From the NCBI GenBank assembly GCA_015069565.1, contig SVIJ01000003.1:1-62616 (forward strand): a DNA stretch of 62,616 bases. Reading direction: 5' to 3'. Source of the stretch: Clostridiales bacterium. GTDB lineage: Bacteria; Bacillota; Clostridia; Christensenellales; Borkfalkiaceae. Positions within the stretch are counted from its first letter, which is position 1; every line of letters begins with the position of its first letter. Positions 51,864-60,179 of the stretch are shown here, piece after piece. The notes under the pieces were generated by a model. That model worked only from the letters and a program-made list of their open reading frames with translations. It did no database searches and was not told the DNA's origin. The translations under genes were made by a program, and so were the position numbers.

Positions 51864-54017
51864 ATGAAGAAGGTAAAGAATTTTTTCCGCAAGATAGGCG
51901 GATGGCTGAAAAATCACGCGCCGAGCAAACGAAGGCTCATACAGCTCTACACGGCGCTGCTGTATAATGCAAACCTAAAAGGCTACATAGATGGACAACT
52001 GTTCAATGGCGCAACCAAGAAAATGTGCTTGCCTGGGTTCAACTGCTATTCCTGCCCTGGGGCGATCGGCGCGTGTCCGCTTGGCTCTTTGCAGGGTGCG
52101 CTGACAAACTCCGATCATAAATGGACGGCGTACGTCTTCGGGATCTTGGCGATTTTCGGGATCATGCTTGGCAGGACGATTTGCGGCTTCTTCTGTCCCG
52201 TCGGGCTGTGCCAAGAGCTCTTGTATAAAATCCCGTCCCCGAAGGTGAAAAAAGGGTGGCTGACAAGGCTGTTTTCCTATTTCAAGTACGTGATTTTGGG
52301 CTTGATGGTCGTGATCCTGCCGCTCATGTATATGGACGGAAGCCCTGTTCCTTCTTTTTGTAAGTACATTTGCCCCGCAGGGCTGTTTGAAGGCGCGTTT
52401 GGGCTGTTGCCCAACAACCCGAGTTATTACGGAATGCTCGGCGTCGTCTTCTCTTGGAAGTTCCTGCTTTTGGTGGCATTCATCGTACTGAGTATTGTAT
52501 TTTTCCGTTTCTTCTGCCGATTCATCTGCCCCTTGGGCGCGATTTACGGCTTCTTCTGCAAAGTGGCACTGCTGGGCGTGAAGGTGGATAAGAAGAAGTG
52601 TACCGATTGCGGTATGTGTATTGCGGTTTGTAAGATGGATACCAAGACGGTGGGCGACCACGAATGTATCCATTGCGGCGAATGTATCCGCGTTTGCCCG
52701 ACGAAAGCGATTTCTTGGAAGGGCGCGTCGCTGTTTGTGCGTACCAACGATTTGGATGCGCCAACCCCCGAAGGCAAACCCTTGACCGAGTTCGTAGTCC
52801 CGAAAGCGGCGGAAACGGTTGCCGTAGCGGCGGAAACGCAAAACGAGCCTACCATGGTCGGGTTAAAAATGGTGGATAGCCAGCCGCAAACGATGCAAGA
52901 AACGCTGAACGCGCGCGCAAAAGAACGGTATAGGAACAAGATTTTAGAGATTGTAGCGTGGTGCTTGGCAGGGATTATGCTTCTGGGTGCGTACCTGTAC
53001 GCGAACGTTTTTGTGAAGTCTAAACCTAAGACGGATCCCCCTGCGGGCGTGATTAGTAAAAACTTTACTTTGCAGGTGTACGGTGGAGAAAGCTATACGC
53101 TGTATGATCACGCGAAGGAAGGAAAAATCGGCGTGGGCGGCGGTAGAGCGTCGCTGGTACTCTTTTGGCAAGCGGACAAGAAAGAATGTGAAGATTTTAT
53201 GCCCGTTTATGGCGAAGTGGCAAAGCGCTTCGGTGACAGCGTGAATATGCTGGCGGTACACTCGGAAGAAACGTACGGCAAGGATATCGGCAAATGGGTG
53301 GAAAAGTGGGAAGATACTTCGATTATTTTCGCACAGGATAGCGTGCAGGAAGGCTTAGGCGGTAGCTTATACGATTATTTGGTGGGTGGTACGGCAGTGT
53401 ATCCGACGCTTGCAATCATCGATAGCGAAGGCAGAATTCGTCACGTGACCAACAACGGTTTCTTTGAGGAAGACGAGTTGTTTAATGTGGTAATTGAGAA
53501 CTTGACGGGGGATGCAGAATATACCGTAGAAGGCAAGTTCTTTAAGCGTGATATTCAATTAAAAGAACTGATTGCAGGAACGGAAGTTTATTACGATTTA
53601 TCGGCGATAAGCAAACCGATTATACTTAATTTCTGGTATACGGATTGTTTGCCTTGCCAAGAAGAAATGCCTGAAATTAACGCTTTCCATGAAGCGTATG
53701 CAGGCGCGATTGATACGGTAACGGTGCATCAGCACAAAGAAGGGCTTTATAAAGAAAGCGGCGTTATTGATTTTATCAATAAGAAAGACGATATTCATGG
53801 TAAAATGTGGCGTGATTATTCGATCGGATTTACGATGGATAGAGTGTTTGGTGGGGCGGAAGAAACCTTACATTACTATTTAGGTGGAACGTCTGCTTGG
53901 CCCATGACGGTTGTGCTGGATACGAACGGATGTATTATTTACCGCAAGAACGGCAAGCTGGTGGAAAGCGATTTTGCACGGCTCAAGATTGTGTTGGATG
54001 AAGCATTGACAAGATAA
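51864..54017 (+). CDS. NapH-type membrane polyferredoxin fused to two thioredoxin-like domains
   Basis: 717 residues from the ATG at 51864. The membrane part (~25-240) has the Cys motifs CLPGFNCYSCPGAIGACPLG, CGFFCPVGLC, CKYICPAG and CRFICPLG. A cytoplasmic two-cluster ferredoxin follows (Cys246/249/252/256 and Cys268/271/274/278). After a linker and another helix (IVAWCLAGIMLLGAYLYANVFV, ~363-384) come two TlpA/thioredoxin-like domains placed outside: the first (~395-545) keeps only Cys442 of the active pair, the second (~555-717) has a full CxxC (Cys595-Leu-Pro-Cys598). The design suggests electrons pass from cytoplasmic ferredoxin/NAD(P)H to an extracytoplasmic disulfide. The membrane module is a known clostridial family; the fusion is less usual. 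Confidence 0.88.
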   Translation: MKKVKNFFRKIGGWLKNHAPSKRRLIQLYTALLYNANLKGYIDGQLFNGATKKMCLPGFNCYSCPGAIGACPLGSLQGALTNSDHKWTAYVFGILAIFGIMLGRTICGFFCPVGLCQELLYKIPSPKVKKGWLTRLFSYFKYVILGLMVVILPLMYMDGSPVPSFCKYICPAGLFEGAFGLLPNNPSYYGMLGVVFSWKFLLLVAFIVLSIVFFRFFCRFICPLGAIYGFFCKVALLGVKVDKKKCTDCGMCIAVCKMDTKTVGDHECIHCGECIRVCPTKAISWKGASLFVRTNDLDAPTPEGKPLTEFVVPKAAETVAVAAETQNEPTMVGLKMVDSQPQTMQETLNARAKERYRNKILEIVAWCLAGIMLLGAYLYANVFVKSKPKTDPPAGVISKNFTLQVYGGESYTLYDHAKEGKIGVGGGRASLVLFWQADKKECEDFMPVYGEVAKRFGDSVNMLAVHSEETYGKDIGKWVEKWEDTSIIFAQDSVQEGLGGSLYDYLVGGTAVYPTLAIIDSEGRIRHVTNNGFFEEDELFNVVIENLTGDAEYTVEGKFFKRDIQLKELIAGTEVYYDLSAISKPIILNFWYTDCLPCQEEMPEINAFHEAYAGAIDTVTVHQHKEGLYKESGVIDFINKKDDIHGKMWRDYSIGFTMDRVFGGAEETLHYYLGGTSAWPMTVVLDTNGCIIYRKNGKLVESDFARLKIVLDEALTR

Positions 54018-54028
54018 GCAAAGAAAAG

Positions 54029-54052
54029 AGCGGCTACAAAGCCGCTTTTTTT
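54029..54052 (+). terminator. Terminator of the redox operon
   Basis: Seven-pair stem (AGCGGCT / AGCCGCT), four-base loop, then seven T, 11 bases after the stop codon. Confidence 0.88.
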
Positions 54053-54082
54053 GTGTTATTTTAGCCGTTTTGAGCCACTTTT

Positions 54083-54135
54083 TGTCATTCTGGAGCGAAG
54101 CGATAGAATCTCGGACGGCTCATTCCAGAATGACA
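54083..54135. repeat. Dispersed TGTCATTCTGGA...TCCAGAATGACA inverted repeat
   Basis: Perfect 12-bp arms around GCGAAGCGATAGAATCTC-type sequence. This is the well-known intergenic repeat type (TGTCATYCTGAGCGAAGCGAAGRATCTC) seen in many bacterial genomes; a related copy is at 57752-57783. Confidence 0.7.
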
Positions 54136-54163
54136 GGTGTGGGGCGATTCGAAACCAAATAAA

Positions 54164-54191
54164 AATGAGAGCATATTTCTATGCTCTCATT
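54164..54191 (-). terminator. Terminator of the 1,121-residue lipoprotein gene
   Basis: Eleven-pair stem (AATGAGAGCAT / ATGCTCTCATT), six-base loop; the minus-strand product continues into TTTTATTTGG. Confidence 0.85.
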
Positions 54192-54213
54192 CTTTTTGTT
54201 ATGCAAATAGTGA

Positions 54214-57200
54214 TTAGATTACTTCATACCAAGCATATTGCGTTGCGTAAGTTGTTACCCCAGTATTTGCAGCGCGCATACAGCCGTCGCTGGTATGATA
54301 ATACAAAGCACGATTGGTGTGCGTAGTATTTACAATACATTGCGTTGATTCATCGAACGTCCAAGTTTGCGCGGATGCTTTATCCGTTGCGGTTGCGATG
54401 GATGCAGACGAAGTAGCGCTACTCAAATACAAATATTGCGCTACCCCATCAGCCAAGAAATAAATGTAGTAATTGCCATCGCCAGCATCTTCCATATAGT
54501 AGGTGGTTGCGGATGCTGCGTCAGCAACAGTAGCGCATTTGCTTGCGCTGCTCCATTCGCCCGCATATTTTTCTTTACCAGGGAAAGTAATTCTGATTGC
54601 TACGCCAGCAGTGTCGCCGCCTACATCATCGCCACCTTCCGCTACTTTTTCCGTTACGGTCAAAGATAATGCGTCGTTGGGGACATCCCAGGATGCGATA
54701 CCCATTGTGTATTTACCTGCGGAAAGAGTGCCTTCAAATACAGCTTGGCTATAGCCGCTTACGACGACTTCACCAGATTCGCTCTTTACTCTAAACCAAG
54801 AGTCTGTATTATCAAAGGTGAAAACAAGTGTCTTGCCTTCCGTCAATGTGAAGGTGTACCAAACCATATCGGGATCGTTGATGCCAGTTTTGGTAACGAT
54901 AGGAGCAGCGAAAAGATCTTCGATAACAAAGGGAGCTTCTTCGGAGCCGTCAGCTTCAACTTCTTCGTTACCGCCTTCGCTGAGTACTTCTTTCAATTCA
55001 GCCGTAATGGTGTATTCACCAGGTTGGAAGACGTTAGGCATAAAGTTGTAAGCGATAATCCAATATTCTTTACCAGCTTGGAGCGTGTATTGACCGCTTG
55101 TTGCTGTAATTAAGTCGAGGGTATCGTTATCGTAAACAACAGTCTTTAAGTCGCCTTTGAATTGATACTTGCCGTACGTATCGGGCGTAAAGGTAAGGGA
55201 AACACCATGTTCTTCGTCGATGTTTTCAGCTGTGATTTGGAGCTTTTCTGCTACGCCTACTTCCAAAACGCCGTCCGTATCGGAGCCGCCGATAACGTCG
55301 TCGCCGCCTTCTTCGCCAGTGTCTTCAGGCGCGATGATCGTCAAGGTGTATTCACCAACAGCCATACCACCAACAAGTACCTTGTAGGTTTCGCCAGCCG
55401 TAAGGTTTACGATACCCATACCAACCTGCATATCGTTGGAGTCGTATACTATTGCGCGCAAGTCGTTGCTTGCAAAGGTGTATTGACCCGTCACGTAAGC
55501 GGTGAAGGTACATTCAACGCCAGTTTCAAGGACATCTTCCGTGATGGTGATCAAGTTTTCGCCTTCAACAAGTGCAAGGGGAGCAACGTATGCGCTTACC
55601 GAAAGGGTAGCGGTGGTTTCTGCGTTTGCGCTGATGATGAGATTCTGGTAGAACATGTTCATAGGGCTACCAACATAGATAACCGTTTCGCCAGCTTCAT
55701 AATATGCGCTCGGCATACCAAGCGTTTGAACGCTCATGCCTTCGGGCACTACGAACTGGAAGCCTGCGCCTACAAACTGAGCGTAGAAGTCAGCGCCAGC
55801 CAAAACGGTGATTTCATAATCGCCTGCCGCTTCAATTACCAAAGGATTTTCTTCCGTGTAGCCAGGGATGCTTTCATCAATTACGGTATCGCAGTTTTCG
55901 TCGTTGCTAAGCGTTGCGCCAAACGAGAACGTCCAAGCGGATTCGTTATCCAAGTAGCTATATGCCTTGAAGGAAACCGTTTCGCCTTCAGCAATGTCGA
56001 TAGCTACGCCACGGTTGAACATGTTGTATTCTGCGTCAAAGAATTTGAAGCTTTCAGCTTGCGTTGCCCAATCGCTAAGCGTCAATTTGTATTGACCTGC
56101 GGAAGGAGCAGTGAAGGTATACCAAAGACCTTCCCAACCACCTACGGTGTAGGTTTGACCGTCTGCTACGGTAATAGGAGCAAGCTCGCTACCGTCGGGT
56201 TCGTAAGTATTAGCGTCGAACGACAGGCTGAATACTGCGTCGAAATAGGTGGTTGCCCAAGTTTCGGGATCTTCTGCACTGGAGATTACCCATACATTGA
56301 CGGTAGCGTTTGCTTGTACGGCGAAGGACGAACCGTCCGTAAGCTCTGCAACAACGCCTTCAACGGTAACGACTACGGGGTTTTCATTTTCCGATTCAGG
56401 AATGTGAAGGGTGTAAGTACCGTTTACCGAAGATGTAAGGGTGTAGCCGATGCTGCTGCATGCAGCCGATTGTGCTTCCTTGCTTGCCTTATAGTACTTG
56501 CCAGTTTCGATTTGGAAATAATCGTATTCCAAAGTGATATCATCATACGCGCCCGTACCGCCGATGGGTTCGGAAATCGTGATGCTTTCTTCAACAACAA
56601 CTTCGGAGATGTTCGTTGCTACCGAGTAGAGATACTTGCCGCTGGTAACGTAAACCACATAGCCTTCTACCTTAACGGTTTTGCCGTTCAAATCAGCAAG
56701 GATTGCCTTGTCTGCATCGGTGGGGGTGACAAGGCTACCGACTACTTCCGTGCCGTCAATCGTGATGTTGTAATATTTGCCGCTAACCGCAAGCGTACCA
56801 ACGAAAGAAGCGTATTCGGGAACCATGTTTTCAGCCGCCTTGTAAGCGTCGCAGTCTGCCGCCGTGAGCTCCTTGATAGCGCCTGCTTGGATAGCCGTGC
56901 CTTCTGCTGCTTCAACAGCCGTAGGCTTCAACTGAACGCAGTTGCCGAAGGTTGCTCTGGTACCCGTCACCTTAACAATATCACCAACGGTTGCATCGGT
57001 CGTGCCGTAAACGAAGATGCTACCCGTTGCGTCTGCCAATACGTAGCCTTTGCCACTGTTTGCAAGAACGGTACCCGTAAGAACGAATTCTGCGTCGTTT
57101 TCACCTGCGATTACTTCTGCAACGGTGTTCGAAACAACAGCAGGCGCTTCTTTTTCAACAAGCTCCACTTCATACGTAAGCGTGCCAGGAACGGTGTCGA

Positions 57201-57579
57201 AATCAAACGCTTCGTAATCAGCGTAATCATCGCCGCCGCCGTTGAGTGTTTGAACGTGGTAAACGGTTGCATCTTCATCATACTTGAAGGTGCATACACC
57301 GTTTGCATCCGTCTGAATAGGCTGGCAGTTTGTGCCAGCGCACGCTTGAAGCCAGTAGCCTGCTGCGGGCGTGCCGTCGGGTTTCTTTACAGTGACAGTG
57401 TACTGCTTTTCTACGGGTGTAGAATCGTCAGGTGTCGAATCACCGGGGGTGCTTGCAGGGGGGGTGCTATCAACAGGAGTACTGCTGTCGCCCTTGTCGC
57501 CGCAAGCGGTTGCCAGACCAAGCGTCGCAACTGCCGTCAAAGACGCAAGCAGAGCGAGAAACTTTTTCATTTTGGTCAT
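54214..57579 (-). CDS. Large lipoprotein with OB-fold-like and repeated PPC-like domains
   Basis: 1,121 residues from the ATG at 57579, which has GGAGG eight bases upstream; the frame is open ten codons further but without an RBS. Lipobox LATAC (~25-29), then a Ser/Thr/Pro/Asp tether with repeated DSTP. A carboxypeptidase-regulatory-like module (~65-130: VTVKKPDGTPAAGYWLQ) precedes an OB-fold-like region (~160-330: VLTGTVLANSGKGYVLADATG, YVVYVTSGKYLYSVATN). Several pre-peptidase C-terminal-like beta domains follow (LWYTFTAPSAGQYKLTLSD, MVWYTFTLTEGKTLVFTFDN). The final ~115 residues are a distinct domain (YYMEDAGDGNYYIYFLADG). Surface ligand-binding protein; no catalytic motif recognised. Confidence 0.65.
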   Translation of the reverse strand: MTKMKKFLALLASLTAVATLGLATACGDKGDSSTPVDSTPPASTPGDSTPDDSTPVEKQYTVTVKKPDGTPAAGYWLQACAGTNCQPIQTDANGVCTFKYDEDATVYHVQTLNGGGDDYADYEAFDFDTVPGTLTYEVELVEKEAPAVVSNTVAEVIAGENDAEFVLTGTVLANSGKGYVLADATGSIFVYGTTDATVGDIVKVTGTRATFGNCVQLKPTAVEAAEGTAIQAGAIKELTAADCDAYKAAENMVPEYASFVGTLAVSGKYYNITIDGTEVVGSLVTPTDADKAILADLNGKTVKVEGYVVYVTSGKYLYSVATNISEVVVEESITISEPIGGTGAYDDITLEYDYFQIETGKYYKASKEAQSAACSSIGYTLTSSVNGTYTLHIPESENENPVVVTVEGVVAELTDGSSFAVQANATVNVWVISSAEDPETWATTYFDAVFSLSFDANTYEPDGSELAPITVADGQTYTVGGWEGLWYTFTAPSAGQYKLTLSDWATQAESFKFFDAEYNMFNRGVAIDIAEGETVSFKAYSYLDNESAWTFSFGATLSNDENCDTVIDESIPGYTEENPLVIEAAGDYEITVLAGADFYAQFVGAGFQFVVPEGMSVQTLGMPSAYYEAGETVIYVGSPMNMFYQNLIISANAETTATLSVSAYVAPLALVEGENLITITEDVLETGVECTFTAYVTGQYTFASNDLRAIVYDSNDMQVGMGIVNLTAGETYKVLVGGMAVGEYTLTIIAPEDTGEEGGDDVIGGSDTDGVLEVGVAEKLQITAENIDEEHGVSLTFTPDTYGKYQFKGDLKTVVYDNDTLDLITATSGQYTLQAGKEYWIIAYNFMPNVFQPGEYTITAELKEVLSEGGNEEVEADGSEEAPFVIEDLFAAPIVTKTGINDPDMVWYTFTLTEGKTLVFTFDNTDSWFRVKSESGEVVVSGYSQAVFEGTLSAGKYTMGIASWDVPNDALSLTVTEKVAEGGDDVGGDTAGVAIRITFPGKEKYAGEWSSASKCATVADAASATTYYMEDAGDGNYYIYFLADGVAQYLYLSSATSSASIATATDKASAQTWTFDESTQCIVNTTHTNRALYYHTSDGCMRAANTGVTTYATQYAWYEVI

Positions 57580-57656
57580 AAAAGTGTCCTCCAAAAATAA
57601 AATTTTCAAACCTTTTTTTCGATAGAAAACGCAAACAATATCGAAAACTTACATTT

Positions 57657-57685
57657 ATTATAGCACAGATTGTTTCATAATGCAA
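57657..57685 (-). promoter_or_regulatory. Sigma-A promoter of the 1,121-residue lipoprotein gene
   Basis: On the minus strand TTGCAT (57685-57680), 17 bases, TATAAT (57662-57657), about 78 bases before the ATG. Confidence 0.7.
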
Positions 57686-57751
57686 CTTTTTTTACGGCAA
57701 AAACGCAAAAAAGAGAAATTCCTTTTTTTATAAAAAAGGGGGGCTGAGGGT

Positions 57752-57783
57752 GATGAGATCCTTCGGCTACGCTCAGGATGACA
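57752..57783. repeat. Dispersed repeat, second copy (GATGAGATCC...GGATGACA)
   Basis: Its complement reads TGTCATCCTGAGCGTAGCCGAAGGATCTCATC, the same intergenic repeat family as 54083-54135 but in its more common form. The surrounding 57686-57860 region is otherwise non-coding. Confidence 0.65.
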
Positions 57784-57823
57784 AAATGGGGTATGCTATC
57801 GTAGGGCGGGGGCTTGCTCCCGT

Positions 57824-57856
57824 AAAAAAAGCCCTTCCCACAAAATGGGAAAGGGC
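57824..57856 (-). terminator. Terminator of the 669-residue lipoprotein gene
   Basis: Stem GCCCTTCCCA / TGGGAAAGGGC with one bulge and five-base loop; on the minus strand seven T follow. Confidence 0.85.
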
Positions 57857-57876
57857 AAATATGCGCATCTATGCAA

Positions 57877-59886
57877 TTATGCTTTTTGGAAATTGAACAA
57901 AATGCTAAAATACTCGTTTACCCCTTCGGAAACGGCAATATAATAGCTTTCGCCTGCCGTCAAATTAAACGAAATTTTTCCTTTTCCGAGAAGCTTTTTC
58001 ACAGTCGTGCCGTTTGTTGCGCCTTGGTATACGTACAGGAAAATATCGGGATGATCGGAAGAGATCGTGTACGTACCCGTTTCCGTCGGCGTAAAGACGT
58101 AGTAGAGTGTGGTTTTTCCTTCACTTACCGCCGTCGTTTCGCCGTAGGTCAAGGCGTACGGCTTATCCGCAGAGCCGAGAGATTCGTCCTTCGGCTTTTG
58201 TGCCGAATAGCGGATCGAGAAGGGAAGCTCTGCGCTCGTCCAGTCGCTGGTGCAAATTTGCAAAAGGATTTTGCCGCCCTTTACTACGTTATCGAACGTG
58301 TATGCGTTCGCGCCTGCGATATCGCCGCTGTCCGTTGTGGCGGTGAACTGGTCGCCGCTTGTCACCGAATATTCGTAAACCATAGCGATTGCCGCCTTTT
58401 CAGCATCAGTCGAAACGGTGATAAGGCCGTCCTGTTCCACCGTATAGGTGTAGTAGACCACGCCGAAGGTCGGCCCAAACGGAGCGCAGTAATCGCCAAG
58501 CCCGACGACGTAAGGGCTGTTTTGCGAGCCGTTGCCGCTCGTGGGCTGATTGCCCGTCCAGTCCGAAACGTCGGGCCTATCGTCTACGGGCGCGCCCGTT
58601 TCGTAATAATATAAGGGTGCTTTCCAACGCAAATTCGCAGGGATCAAGGCTACTTTTTCCGACGCATTTGCCGCTACGTACGCGGTCAAAAACTCGTGCA
58701 TTTCTTGCGTCAACGGATACATGCCATCCCCATTTACTGCCGAAGGGTAGATTTCGTTGATGAGCGTATTGTATTCCGTGATCGTCACCTTGCCCGTTGC
58801 TTCGTCCGTGGAAGTCAGGTGCAGGGTGGAAGGCAATGCGTTTTCGTTGAGCGTGGGATTGCCGATAACGTTGAACGCTACGTCTAAGAGTCGAGTGGGC
58901 GTGACCGTGAACGGCATCACAACGAGCGCGCCGTCCTTCGAGCCGTAGTGATAATAACGGTCTGTTTCGTTGTAGACGAGCGGCGCGTTATAGGGCAGGG
59001 GGGTAAGCGTACCTTCCTGCGCGCCAAAGGGAACAACGTTTCCTTCGCCATCGTACAACGCTTCGTCCGCCGTCGTCAGCGTGATAACGGTGGGCGTATC
59101 GTCTTCGGGGGGTGTTTCGACGTCGTAATCGTCGCTGATTTTATCGACGTAAAGTATTGTTTGCGCCGCCGAAAAATCGGTGGCTTTGTCAGCGTATTCC
59201 ATCGAGAAATAGAGCTGGTAATCCCCGTTGCCGTTGAGTGATGCAAGGTCGTCGGGGGTCACTTGGAATTCGTAGGAAAAGTTTACGCCGTCCGAATCGT
59301 CCACCGTCAGGGAAGGAGTAGGATTGATCCACACTTCCGAGCCGTCGTGGCGGTGGAGCTGTACGTCTGCGCTGCCGATCGAGCGAATGCGGTACGTACC
59401 TGCCTTTTTAGGGGTGAACGCGTAAAAAGCAGACGCGTTTTTCGCAAGGGAAGCAGCATAATAGCCGTTGTCGATTTGGTAGGGAACGCTGTCGTAGCCT
59501 TCGCCCGATGCAGGAGCTTCCAGATAGTAGAGAAGGACGTCCTTTTCCCCCGTCAAATCGGTCTTCGTTTCGTACACGGTATCCCCGTTTTCGTTTTGAA
59601 GGCGTACTACGTATTCGGCAGGCATGAGCGTTCTTTCTCGCTTCCCGCTGTTGTCCAAACGCATCGTTCCTGCCAAAGTACCGTCGGGGTTATAGACGGC
59701 AAGCTTTGCACCTACGTCCCCCAAAGCAACGTCGGACGCCGCAAGCACCTGAAAGGTGTATTGTACAGGCGTTGCGGGGATGATGCTGTCGGGCGTGGAT
59801 GAAGAATCGTCGTTGGTTTTTCCGCAGGCGGTAGCAACACAGCCAACCGCGCATACGGATAAGAAGGTGAGTAGTATTTTTTTCAT
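57877..59886 (-). CDS. Lipoprotein with PPC-like beta domains
   Basis: 669 residues. Lipobox VATAC (~17-21), tether GKTNDDSSSTPDS. Beta-rich modules: FYAFTPKKAGTYRIRSIGSADVQLH (~155-180), VYYTYTVEQDGLITVSTD, and a closing LYYVFTPTETGTYTISSDHPDIFLYVYQ ... SFNLTAGESYYIAVSEG, all of the pre-peptidase C-terminal (PPC) or emp24-like type. The middle (TLHLTSTDEATGKVTITEYNTLINEIYP and PLTQEMHEFLTAYV) resembles the second half of the protein encoded at 60180, so the two are partial paralogues. RBS AAGGAA lies seven bases upstream. Function unknown, probably ligand binding at the surface. Confidence 0.65.
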   Translation of the reverse strand: MKKILLTFLSVCAVGCVATACGKTNDDSSSTPDSIIPATPVQYTFQVLAASDVALGDVGAKLAVYNPDGTLAGTMRLDNSGKRERTLMPAEYVVRLQNENGDTVYETKTDLTGEKDVLLYYLEAPASGEGYDSVPYQIDNGYYAASLAKNASAFYAFTPKKAGTYRIRSIGSADVQLHRHDGSEVWINPTPSLTVDDSDGVNFSYEFQVTPDDLASLNGNGDYQLYFSMEYADKATDFSAAQTILYVDKISDDYDVETPPEDDTPTVITLTTADEALYDGEGNVVPFGAQEGTLTPLPYNAPLVYNETDRYYHYGSKDGALVVMPFTVTPTRLLDVAFNVIGNPTLNENALPSTLHLTSTDEATGKVTITEYNTLINEIYPSAVNGDGMYPLTQEMHEFLTAYVAANASEKVALIPANLRWKAPLYYYETGAPVDDRPDVSDWTGNQPTSGNGSQNSPYVVGLGDYCAPFGPTFGVVYYTYTVEQDGLITVSTDAEKAAIAMVYEYSVTSGDQFTATTDSGDIAGANAYTFDNVVKGGKILLQICTSDWTSAELPFSIRYSAQKPKDESLGSADKPYALTYGETTAVSEGKTTLYYVFTPTETGTYTISSDHPDIFLYVYQGATNGTTVKKLLGKGKISFNLTAGESYYIAVSEGVNEYFSILFNFQKA

Positions 59887-59915
59887 AGTAAGTTTCCTTA
59901 TATAGTTGACTAAAA

Positions 59916-60124
59916 GTGAATTGCACCCTAACGCGTGCGTGAATTGCTACTGCGTAGCGTGAATTGAAAACCGTAGGTTTTCGTGAATTGATTGCTTGTG
60001 CAATCGTTGCGGAAAAAATCCATTCTTCCATAACGCAAGGCAATGCCTTGCAATTCACGCATACGGAGTATGAAATTCACAAAACCATAGGTTTTAATGC
60101 ACGACGGCTTTGCCGTCAATTCAC
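59916..60124. repeat. Mirrored array of GTGAATTG boxes and mini-hairpins
   Basis: Direct boxes GTGAATTG at 59916, 59939, 59959 and 59983 alternate with short stems (GCTAC/GTAGC, AAAACC/GGTTTT, GATTGC/GCAATC). After a centre near 60010-60030 the boxes appear inverted as CAATTCAC or close variants (60051, 60073, 60095, 60117) with stems GCAAGGC/GCCTTGC, CATAC/GTATG, AAAACC/GGTTTT and GACGGC/GCCGTC. Non-coding; not a CRISPR because the spacers are hairpins of variable length. Confidence 0.75.
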
Positions 60125-60145
60125 TGAGCGTAAGCGTTTAGAATA

Positions 60146-60169
60146 ACTCCCGCGAAGATTCGCGGGAGT
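60146..60169 (-). terminator. Terminator-like hairpin after the TlpA-domain gene
   Basis: Eleven-base arms ACTCCCGCGAA / TTCGCGGGAGT, very GC-rich, ten bases after the minus-strand stop; the following T-run is weak (TTATTCT). Confidence 0.7.
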
Positions 60170-60179
60170 CGGTTTCAAA

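Noticed and set aside
55162-57600. 812-codon open frame on the plus strand
   Set aside because: Antisense shadow of the 1,121-residue lipoprotein; no promoter, RBS or recognisable domain.
59916-60124. CRISPR array
   Set aside because: Boxes are only 8 bases, switch orientation midway, and the spaces between them are self-complementary hairpins of unequal length; no cas genes are present.
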